Under the pieces are notes generated by a model. It saw nothing but the letters and a program-made list of their open reading frames with translations, had not been told where the DNA came from and did not search any database. Source: JAKEGN01 sp964465665 (GTDB taxonomy: Bacteria > Pseudomonadota > Gammaproteobacteria > Steroidobacterales > Woeseiaceae). Taken from it: a DNA stretch of 15,141 bases. The first letter of the stretch is position 1. The number at the start of each line of letters is the position of its first letter. Shown in pieces: positions 8,377 through 14,937 of the stretch. Both the position numbers and the translations under genes were made by a program. The stretch spans positions 1-15,141 of the forward strand of contig CAYXKM010000042.1 of the NCBI GenBank assembly GCA_964465665.1, given 5' to 3'.

Positions 8377-8519
8377 AGTCAGGCAATCCTGCCAGACCTC
8401 CGAAGTCAATTCCGGGACCGTTGATAGCAGAGGCTCGCAGCGGTATTCGGTGCAATATTCCGGTGTTAATGTTTCGGGCTGACCGAACTGGCGTCGCGGC
8501 TGAAAAAAACTTTGAGACC

Positions 8520-8530
8520 GGGTTCACACT
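8520..8530. repeat. Inverted repeat, right copy (GGGTTCACACT)
   Basis: GGGTTCACACT is the reverse complement of 8366-8376. It ends 17 bases before the -35 box of the kamA promoter, a usual place for an activator site. It also contains the odd palindrome TCACA-C-TGTGA (8524-8534). The left copy keeps only one arm of that palindrome. Paired sites in opposite orientation, one next to each divergent gene, suggest one shared regulator or a looped complex. Confidence 0.6.
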
Positions 8531-8547
8531 GTGACAAAAAATAGTTA

Positions 8548-8575
8548 TTGACAATCTTTCGGCTGCAAATATATT
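8548..8575 (+). promoter_or_regulatory. Sigma70-type promoter for the kamA operon
   Basis: A consensus -35 box TTGACA (8548-8553) is separated by 16 bases from TATATT (8570-8575), which matches the -10 consensus at five of six positions. Transcription would begin near 8582 and leave a leader of about 87 bases before the kamA ATG at 8669. No rival promoter of this quality is visible in the operon. Confidence 0.75.
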
Positions 8576-8589
8576 ACCGCGCATTGAGG

Positions 8590-8605
8590 GCGGGTAATTA
8601 CCCGC
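8590..8605. promoter_or_regulatory. Perfect 16-base palindrome, probable operator
   Basis: GCGGGTAATTACCCGC is a perfect palindrome with no mismatches, placed about 8-23 bases after the predicted transcription start. A dimeric repressor bound here would block RNA polymerase escape. No regulator gene lies in the window. As RNA, the arms have no loop, so a hairpin is less likely than a protein site. Confidence 0.6.
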
Positions 8606-8668
8606 ACGACTCGGAGGGCAGGGTCGGTTTTCATTTGCAGGTCGCCCAACTGCAGCCAAGGATCGTAA

Positions 8669-9973
8669 ATGAAAACCGCCACAGTCGTCGCGGAAGAACC
8701 TCCGGGGAGCGCGGCACGACGCCGTCCCGCCCCTCCTAAATCACCCCACCTCACCAATTCTCCTGCCATTCGCCTCGACCAGACCATCGCCCGGCGCGAT
8801 CGGTCGAAGTTTCGCGTATCCGAAAGGTCCGCGGAATTCTTGCGCCGCTGTTACCCGGAAGCGACAGTCGAAGAGTGGAACGATTGGCGCTGGCAGAACC
8901 GGAACAGGGTCCGGACGCTTGCCGACCTCGATCGAATGATCGTCCTGTCGGACGACGAGTCAGCAGCGATTCGCCGCCACACCGGCGCGTTGCCGGTGGG
9001 TATCACCCCGTATTACGCCAGCCTGCTCGATCGCCAGGACGCCGGGCATGCGCTCCGCCGCACCGTGGTCCCGGTCCTTGGCGAGTACGAAACCGGCCGA
9101 GGTGAAAGCGAAGATCCGCTTGGCGAAGACGGGCACAGCCCGGTTCCCGGCCTGGTGCACCGTTATCCCGACCGCGTGTTGCTGCTGGTAACGAACTTCT
9201 GTTCGGTCTATTGCCGATATTGCACTCGTGCTCGCATGGTGGGGTCGGTCGGCGAGCGCAGCGTCAAGAAGACGGATATCGAACTGGCGCTCGCTTATAT
9301 TGAACAGACTCCCGTCATCCGTGACGTATTGATCTCCGGCGGCGATCCCCTGAGCCTGGACGACGATCGGCTCGAGTACATCCTGCGCCGCCTGCGCAGG
9401 ATCCCGCATATCGAGTTTGTACGCATTGGCAGCAAGCAGCCGGTGGTGCAGCCGATGCGCATCACTCCGTCGCTCACCCGCATCCTGAAGCGCTATCACC
9501 CCCTCTGGATGAGTCTGCATTTCACCCACCCGGACGAGCTGACACCGGAAGTCGCCGAAGCCTGTGCGCGCCTCGCGGACGCCGGCGTGCCGCTGGGCAG
9601 CCAGACGGTACTGCTGAAGGGCGTGAACGACGATCTCGAAACGATGAGGAAGCTGATGCACGGCTTGCTGCGGATCAGGGTCAAGCCCTATTACCTGTAC
9701 CAGTGCGACCCGATCTCCGGTTCGGCTCATTTCCGTACGCCGGTTACGAGGGGCGTCGAGCTCATCCGTGGTTTGCGGGGGCACACCACGGGTTATGCAG
9801 TCCCGACCTTTGTCGTCGATGCGCCGAACGGCGGCGGCAAGATCCCGCTGGCTCCCGACTACGTCGCGGGCTATGACGGCGGTGATTTGCTGTTGAACAG
9901 TTACGATGGCGGCACCTACCGCTATCCGGACAGCGGCGGGCCTGTACCTGCTGCCGCCGGAGAAAATTCATGA
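8669..9973 (+). CDS. kamA: Lysine 2,3-aminomutase (radical SAM, PLP-dependent)
   Basis: The 434-residue protein converts L-lysine to beta-lysine by radical chemistry in the cytoplasm. The cluster motif CSVYCRYC has Cys178, Cys182 and Cys185. DAPNGGGKIPLAPDYV carries Lys391, the expected PLP-binding lysine. Asp347 (in QCDPIS) and Asp384 (in FVVDAP) align, 37 residues apart, with the two aspartates of clostridial lysine 2,3-aminomutase that bind the lysine epsilon-amine; glutamate 2,3-aminomutase has Lys and Asn there. It lacks the EpmB-type ending, so it is unlikely to be the elongation factor P enzyme. The C-terminal cysteines that bind zinc in the clostridial enzyme are absent. The first 35 residues are a Pro/Arg-rich lead of unknown role. 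AAGGA at 8658-8662 sits 6 bases before the ATG. It is the first gene of a five-gene operon, and its stop overlaps the next start as ATGA. Confidence 0.92.
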   Translation: MKTATVVAEEPPGSAARRRPAPPKSPHLTNSPAIRLDQTIARRDRSKFRVSERSAEFLRRCYPEATVEEWNDWRWQNRNRVRTLADLDRMIVLSDDESAAIRRHTGALPVGITPYYASLLDRQDAGHALRRTVVPVLGEYETGRGESEDPLGEDGHSPVPGLVHRYPDRVLLLVTNFCSVYCRYCTRARMVGSVGERSVKKTDIELALAYIEQTPVIRDVLISGGDPLSLDDDRLEYILRRLRRIPHIEFVRIGSKQPVVQPMRITPSLTRILKRYHPLWMSLHFTHPDELTPEVAEACARLADAGVPLGSQTVLLKGVNDDLETMRKLMHGLLRIRVKPYYLYQCDPISGSAHFRTPVTRGVELIRGLRGHTTGYAVPTFVVDAPNGGGKIPLAPDYVAGYDGGDLLLNSYDGGTYRYPDSGGPVPAAAGENS

Positions 9974-10992
9974 GTCCGTCAGAAATACGCGTCGGTCTGA
10001 CCTTTGACCTGCGGGATGCCTACCTCGAAGCCGGCTACAGCGAATTAGAGACTGCCGAGTTCGATCGCGTCGATACCATCGACAGCATCGAGAAAGCACT
10101 CCTCGAACTGGGCTACCAGGTCGACAGGATCGGCAACGTCAAGCAACTGGCGGCGCGGTTGGTGGCCGGCCATCGCTGGGACCTGGTGTTCAACATCTGC
10201 GAAGGCATGTACGGCATCGGCCGTGAGGCGCAGGTGCCGGCGCTGCTGGATGCGTACCGGATACCCTACGTGTTCTCGGACACGCTGGTGTGTGCACTGA
10301 CCTTGCACAAGGGCATGACCAAGGATGTGGTCCGCGCTGCCGGCGTAGCCACGCCCGATTATGCCGTCGTATCCGAGCTGTCGGCCGTCAAGTCCGTGAA
10401 TCTTGCCTATCCGCTGTTTGCCAAACCGATTGCGGAAGGCACGGGCAAGGGCATCAGCGCCAACTCGAAAGTCTCGAACGCAACCGAGCTGCAGCGCGTG
10501 TGCCGCCAACTGCTGAAGGAACACAAGCAGCCGGTCCTCATCGAGCGTTACCTGCCCGGGCGCGAGTTCACGGTCGGGATACTCGGAACGGGGCGGAAAG
10601 CATCGGCGCTTGCCACAATGGAGATCGAACTGCTGCCGGGTGCCGATTCCGACGTCTATTCCTACCGCAACAAGGAGAACTGCGAGGAACTGGTGCACTA
10701 CAAGCTTCTGCCGAAGGGCAAGCTACGCCGCGACGTCGAGTCGCTGGCCGTGCGTGCCTGGCGGGCCCTCGGCTGCCGTGACGGCGGACGAATCGACGTT
10801 CGTCTTGACGACAAGGGACAGGTCAATTTCATCGAGGTCAACCCGCTGGCGGGCATCCACCCGGAGCATTCGGATCTGCCGATGATGGGTACCATGGTCG
10901 GTATGAATTACATCGCACTGATCGGAAACATCATGAAGTCGGCACTGCCTCGCTGCCATGCCGCGGTTCGTGCGGCATCGCTGGCAGCCTGA
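9970..10992 (+). CDS. ATP-grasp ligase, D-Ala-D-Ala ligase-like (first of pair)
   Basis: This 340-residue ATP-grasp enzyme belongs to the D-alanine-D-alanine ligase group. Such enzymes activate a carboxylate as acylphosphate with ATP and join it to an amine. Visible parts are an N-terminal substrate lobe with DLVFNICEGMYGIGREAQVP at about 72-91 (the ligase-family FN..EG..GE-like block), the lysine and flexible glycine loop KPIAEGTGKGIS near 152-163, ERYLPGREFTVGIL near 193, and the metal-binding IEVNPLAGIHPEHSDLP near 288, where Glu and Asn would bind magnesium. The serine and P-loop details differ from true Ddl, and no murein gene is near, so cell-wall synthesis is unlikely. GGAGA at 9959-9963 precedes the ATG. 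The ATGA overlap with kamA implies translational coupling; beta-lysine is the obvious candidate substrate, by inference. Confidence 0.85.
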   Translation: MSPSEIRVGLTFDLRDAYLEAGYSELETAEFDRVDTIDSIEKALLELGYQVDRIGNVKQLAARLVAGHRWDLVFNICEGMYGIGREAQVPALLDAYRIPYVFSDTLVCALTLHKGMTKDVVRAAGVATPDYAVVSELSAVKSVNLAYPLFAKPIAEGTGKGISANSKVSNATELQRVCRQLLKEHKQPVLIERYLPGREFTVGILGTGRKASALATMEIELLPGADSDVYSYRNKENCEELVHYKLLPKGKLRRDVESLAVRAWRALGCRDGGRIDVRLDDKGQVNFIEVNPLAGIHPEHSDLPMMGTMVGMNYIALIGNIMKSALPRCHAAVRAASLAA

Positions 10993-11026
10993 TCGCGGCC
11001 GGCCGTGAACCCGGGCACCTGAGAAC

Positions 11027-12031
11027 GTGAGATCGTCCCGCCTGTCTGTCCTCGTCGTGCACGAGGCCCTGGGGGCCGGCGCCCGGCCGGACGAAGCCGA
11101 CGTGCTCGTGCAGGTCGAGCAGGTTTCGGAGGCGATGAAAAAACTTGGCTGGGGTGTTGCGGTACTGCCGACAGGACTCGATCTCGATGCGACGCTCGCG
11201 TCCGTTCGCGCGCGCAATCCGGATTGCGTGTTCAACCTGGTCGAATCGCTCAGCGGCGAAGGTCGTCTGATCCATTGTTTGCCCGCGGTTCTCAGTGTGG
11301 CTGGTGTCCCTTACACCGGCGCCGGCAGCGACGCCATGTATGTGACGTCACAGAAGTTGCTGGCAAAGCAACTAATGCAATTGCACGGTATACCGACGTT
11401 ACCGTATTTCACAAACCTCGATCGGCTCGATAACGACGGCACGTGGATCGTAAAATCCGTCTGGGAGCATGCGTCATTCGGCATGGATGACGGCTGCGTG
11501 GTGCAGGGCTCCGAAGCGGCCCGCCGCCGCATAGCAGACTGTGAGAGGAATTTCGGTGGCGAGTGGTTCGCCGAGCAGTTCGTCGACGGCAGTGAGTTCA
11601 ATGTTTCGGTACTCGAGCTGGATGGTGAGCCCCGTATCCTGCCGCTCGCTGAAATGACATTTGTCGATTACCCCCGGGGCAAGCCTCGAATCGTTGGATA
11701 TGCGGCCAAATGGGACGAGAACGCACCGGAGTATCGTGCGACACGCCGCGACTTTCCCGTGTTGTCGAACGAAGAAAGCAGCCGTCTGCGGCATATCGTG
11801 CAACAGTGCTGGACTGTTTTCGGATTGCGCGGCTATGCGCGGGTCGACCTGCGGCTCGATTCCTCCGGAAATCCCTGGGTGCTGGAGATCAATGCGAATC
11901 CCTGTTTGTCACAGGATGCCGGCTTTGCCGCCGCGGCGTTCGAATCGGGCATGCGATACGAGCAAGTCGTCGAGCGAATCGTGCACGCGGCACTGGATCC
12001 TTCTTTACTGGCGTATCGGCGCACTGGATAA
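11027..12031 (+). CDS. ATP-grasp ligase, D-Ala-D-Ala ligase-like (second of pair)
   Basis: A second ATP-grasp protein of 334 residues, only distantly like its neighbour. It has CVFNLVESLSGEGRL at about 67-81, PYTGAGSDAMYVTSQKLLAK near 100-119, the ATP-lysine block KSVWEHASFGMDD near 143, AEQFVDGSEFNVSVL near 187 and the magnesium site LEINANPCLS near 286. Its nucleotide loop is glycine-poor where the first ligase has GTGKG, so the two differ in active-site lid and probably in substrate. The start is GTG at 11027, 34 bases after the first ligase; GAGAAC just before it is a modest ribosome binding site. Upstream ligase order suggests the two act in sequence, building a two-bond product, or that each couples a different partner. 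The substrate is unknown. Confidence 0.83.
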   Translation: MRSSRLSVLVVHEALGAGARPDEADVLVQVEQVSEAMKKLGWGVAVLPTGLDLDATLASVRARNPDCVFNLVESLSGEGRLIHCLPAVLSVAGVPYTGAGSDAMYVTSQKLLAKQLMQLHGIPTLPYFTNLDRLDNDGTWIVKSVWEHASFGMDDGCVVQGSEAARRRIADCERNFGGEWFAEQFVDGSEFNVSVLELDGEPRILPLAEMTFVDYPRGKPRIVGYAAKWDENAPEYRATRRDFPVLSNEESSRLRHIVQQCWTVFGLRGYARVDLRLDSSGNPWVLEINANPCLSQDAGFAAAAFESGMRYEQVVERIVHAALDPSLLAYRRTG

Positions 12032-12068
12032 TCGAGTCACCGCTGCTGCGCCGGCACGCCGAGTCACA

Positions 12069-13844
12069 ATGTTCCGCATCCACAAAGTCTTCGACGTTAC
12101 CACGCCGACGAATCGCCAGCTGCTGAGCCAGGTGCAAGCGATGCTGCGCGTTCAGTTCAATGCGCTAAGCGAAAAGGACATAGCGAAGTTGCCGGCGCAG
12201 CTCGCCAATCCCCTGAAATACGGCTTTCATTCAATCCTGCTGGTTGCAGAAAATGGCAACGCCACGGTCCGCGGATTCGCCATGCTGCTGCACGCTCCCG
12301 ACCTCGAGTTCTGCTTCCTGGACTACATCTGTGCCGGCCGCGGTGAAACCGGTAGCGGCATCGGCGGTGCGTTGTATGAAAAGGTTCGCGAGGAGGCCTT
12401 CCAGCTCGGCGTGTGCGGCATTTTCATGGAATGCCTGCCGGACGACCCGAAACAGTCGCCCGACCCTGCCATTCGCCGGCAAAACGCTGCAAGGCTGCGG
12501 TTCTACGAGCGATTCGCTGCGCGGCCGATCGTGAATACCGCGTATGAAACGCCGCTGACTGAACGCGCTACCGATCCGCCGTACCTGGTGTTCGACAACC
12601 TAGGGCAGGGCGATAAGCCACTGAAGCGTAATCAGGCAAGAAAAATCGTTCGTGCCATTCTCGAGCGCAAGTACGGGAACGTCTGTCCGCCTGAGTACGT
12701 AGAAAAGGTCGTGAGGTCGATCAAGGACGATCCGGTCAGGCTTCGTGAGCCACGCTACGTCAAGTCGCCGGAGAAGTCGGCGCAGCACCAGCCGCGACAA
12801 CGAAAAATTGCGCTTATTGTCAACGACCGTCACGCTATTCACCACGTCAACGATCGTGGTTATGTCGAAGCGCCGGTTCGCATTCAGTCGATAACAAAAG
12901 AACTGGACCGGACGCCACTGTTCGATACCATCTCGCCGCGAAATTTCGGCATCGGCGTCATCGAGCAGGTGCACAAGCCGGAATTCGTGGAGTTCCTGCG
13001 CAAAGCCTGTGCAAATGTGCCGTCGGGAAAGTCCGTCTATCCTTACGTTTTCCCGGTACGCAACCGCGCCAGACCGCCGAAGGAGCTGCCGTTGCGCGCC
13101 GGCTACTATTGCATCGACACGTTTACACCATTGAACGCCAATGCCTACAAAGCCGCGAGACGGTCGGTTGACTGTGCGATGACCGGGGCGGAATACTTGC
13201 TGGATGGCGGCCGCGCTGCCTATGCCCTGGTCCGGCCGCCTGGTCACCATGCCGAGCACGAAGCATTTGGTGGCTTCTGCTATTTCAATTCATCGGCGAT
13301 CTCGGCCCATCATCTCAGCCAGCGCGGCAGGGTGGCTTTGCTGGACATCGATTACCACCATGGCAACGGCGCGCAGGATATTTTCTACCGTCGCAAGGAT
13401 GTGTACACCATTTCCATCCACGGTCATCCACGCTACAGCTACCCGTACTTTTCCGGCTTTGAAGACGAAAAGGGCGAAGGCGAGGGAAGGGGCTACAACC
13501 GGAACTTTCCGCTGCAGGAAAACCTGGACGGCGAGCAGTATCGAAAGGTGCTTGCAGACGCCCTCGCCAGAATTCGCAGGTTCAGCCCACAGTTCCTGGT
13601 GCTGGCGCTCGGACTCGATACCGCGAAGGGCGATCCGACCGGCTCGTTTCGCCTGATGACCAAGGATTTTTGTGAGAACGGGCGCATGATCGGCAATCTT
13701 GATTTGCCAACGCTCGTAGTGCAGGAGGGCGGTTACCGGACGCAGACACTGGGCGCAAATGCCCGGCATTTCTTCACCGGATTGTGGGAAGGCATGTCCG
13801 AAACCAGTGCGAAAGGGCAGAACCAAAAGAGCAAAGCGCGATGA
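12069..13844 (+). CDS. Fusion protein: GNAT acetyltransferase plus acetylpolyamine-amidohydrolase-like deacetylase
   Basis: This 591-residue protein joins two opposing activities. Residues about 1-165 are a GNAT domain with the acetyl-CoA loop RGETGSGIGGALY (about 91-103) and the closing ARLRFYERF. A basic linker follows. Residues about 246-585 are a class II histone-deacetylase fold closest to bacterial acetylpolyamine amidohydrolase (GYYC, RPPGHHAEHEAFGGFCYFN, VQEGGY). The catalytic His393-His394 pair, the zinc ligands Asp428, His430 and Asp517, and the transition-state Tyr556 are all present, so the enzyme should be active. It would acetylate one amine and remove acetyl from the same or another one. 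I chose the ATG at 12069, 37 bases after the ligase; the frame is open upstream to 11661 but that part only shadows the ligase gene. The stop overlaps the next ATG. Confidence 0.88.
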   Translation: MFRIHKVFDVTTPTNRQLLSQVQAMLRVQFNALSEKDIAKLPAQLANPLKYGFHSILLVAENGNATVRGFAMLLHAPDLEFCFLDYICAGRGETGSGIGGALYEKVREEAFQLGVCGIFMECLPDDPKQSPDPAIRRQNAARLRFYERFAARPIVNTAYETPLTERATDPPYLVFDNLGQGDKPLKRNQARKIVRAILERKYGNVCPPEYVEKVVRSIKDDPVRLREPRYVKSPEKSAQHQPRQRKIALIVNDRHAIHHVNDRGYVEAPVRIQSITKELDRTPLFDTISPRNFGIGVIEQVHKPEFVEFLRKACANVPSGKSVYPYVFPVRNRARPPKELPLRAGYYCIDTFTPLNANAYKAARRSVDCAMTGAEYLLDGGRAAYALVRPPGHHAEHEAFGGFCYFNSSAISAHHLSQRGRVALLDIDYHHGNGAQDIFYRRKDVYTISIHGHPRYSYPYFSGFEDEKGEGEGRGYNRNFPLQENLDGEQYRKVLADALARIRRFSPQFLVLALGLDTAKGDPTGSFRLMTKDFCENGRMIGNLDLPTLVVQEGGYRTQTLGANARHFFTGLWEGMSETSAKGQNQKSKAR

Positions 13845-14323
13845 AGTGGCGAACGAAACTGCGGCCGGGCGATTCGAATGCCGTGCGAACGCTGGTCAGC
13901 GAGACCGGTTTCTTCTCCGCCGAAGAGCAGGATTTTGCCGTCGAACTGGTGGATGAAACGCTCGAGCGCGGCAAAGCCAGCGGCTACGAGTTCGTCTTCG
14001 CCGACGAGCCGGATGCGCCAGACAGGCTGGCGGGATATGCCTGCTTCGGAGCGATTCCTGGCACCGCCTCGAGTTTCGACCTGTACTGGATCGCGGTTGC
14101 CCCTGGCAAGCAGCGCAGCGGCCTCGGTAGCAAACTCATTCGCGAATCCGAGCGAATCGTCAGGTCGCAAGGTGCCACGCAGATGTTCGTCGATACCGCA
14201 GGGCGGGACCAGTATGCGCCTACGCGGACGTTCTACGAGCGCATCGGATACCGCAAGGCCGCGGTCCTCGATGATTTCTACGCGCCGGGTGACGCCAAGG
14301 TCATCTACGTCAAGGCCCTCTGA
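13841..14323 (+). CDS. GNAT family N-acetyltransferase, last gene of the kamA operon
   Basis: The 160-residue product is a single-domain GNAT. It has SFDLYWIAVAPGKQRSGLG, where Gln91-Arg-Ser-Gly-Leu-Gly forms the acetyl-CoA loop, then MFVDTAGRD, the closing motif TRTFYERIGYRKAAVLDDFY and a basic end. It starts with an ATGA overlap on the fusion gene, so its dose is tied to that protein. AblB, the acetyltransferase that acetylates beta-lysine in methanogens, is also a GNAT but much longer, so equating the two is not justified. The acceptor is inferred to be the amine made or exposed by the upstream enzymes, such as beta-lysine or a ligated product. No clear terminator follows; 83 bases without features separate it from a gene remnant. 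Confidence 0.85.
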   Translation: MKWRTKLRPGDSNAVRTLVSETGFFSAEEQDFAVELVDETLERGKASGYEFVFADEPDAPDRLAGYACFGAIPGTASSFDLYWIAVAPGKQRSGLGSKLIRESERIVRSQGATQMFVDTAGRDQYAPTRTFYERIGYRKAAVLDDFYAPGDAKVIYVKAL

Positions 14324-14406
14324 ATCTGTAGCCCGCACGACTGCCATTTGACCTCACTGAATGCCGGCAATTTCGGCCGATTTCCCCGGGGAGTCACGCC
14401 TGGAAT

Positions 14407-14890
14407 GTGCAACGATTCGGAAATGCTACTGCGCACTCAACATTCGATTCGTCTGTAAGGCTCGCAAGGGCCCTGCACCCTGAAATCCTGAAATCACCCC
14501 ACGCGATACCCGATTCGGCGCATCGCTGGTTTCCGGCGGACGAGGATTTTCGCAGCACCGCTTACGAAAGGCTGTTGCCGCCATTGGTAGCCCGCATTCG
14601 CGAGGAGGGCGCGGCCAAAGCCGCGCTCGCCGCATTGAAAAACGGTAAATCGAATGTCATTTGCGACAAGGGCAAACTTGCGAAAGTCAGCAAGGACAAG
14701 CACGGCGTAATCAAGCAGTTACATTTTCGAGAACGAGTGGCAGAGTTTTCCCACGCGGAAGGATCGCGAGCTTGAGCTCGTTTCAGCCGAACACCGTTAC
14801 GAGCGGCCGGGGAGATATTCGGTCGCAGTCAAGGGCGTCGATATTTTCGGCAACGACACGATGAGTCTGGTGCCGGTAAGCGTGGGCTAA
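14407..14890 (+). pseudogene. Frameshifted remnant, possibly of a type III restriction-modification locus
   Basis: Two reading frames hold what looks like the wreck of a longer gene. The first (14407-14727) includes LHPEILKSPHAIPDSAHRWFP and AYERLLPPLVARIREE, which resembles the start of large type III-like restriction helicases. The second (14725-14890) includes ENEWQSFPTRKDREL and YSVAVKGVDIFGNDTM, which resembles the C-terminal end of type III modification methylases. The frames join smoothly if the four-T run at 14724-14727 is read as three, giving LHFENEW. So one inserted base breaks the gene, and the restriction-like and methylase-like pieces seem fused by a large internal deletion. None of the helicase or methylase catalytic motifs remains. 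The family match is from memory and moderate; that it is a broken frame is better supported. Its GTG at 14407 has no strong ribosome binding site. Confidence 0.45.
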
Positions 14891-14937
14891 CGCCAGAATT
14901 AGAGTTACTGTCACCTTTTTCCAGTTACCTTAATCGC

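Larger units (their letters stand above)
8340..8668. promoter_or_regulatory. Divergent regulatory region between the SulP gene and kamA
   Basis: These 329 bases contain no credible gene: short frames cross it but have no family similarity or ribosome binding site. The region is richer in A and T than its neighbours on the right side (8500-8600), where the rightward promoter lies. Separate entries describe the promoter, a palindrome and a pair of inverted 11-base sites. I could not find a convincing promoter for the leftward SulP gene. Confidence 0.75.

Noticed and set aside
8524..8534. CRP-like site TCACA-C-TGTGA
   Set aside because: The half-site order is inverted relative to CRP (TGTGA then TCACA) and the spacing is one base instead of six.
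11661..12068. N-terminal extension of the GNAT-deacetylase frame
   Set aside because: It lies inside the second ligase gene in another frame and has no GNAT character; the ATG at 12069 gives the correct domain start.
13784..13840. Upstream start for the last GNAT gene
   Set aside because: It would overlap the fusion gene by 61 bases and add Gln/Arg-rich residues; the ATGA start at 13841 is typical of this operon.
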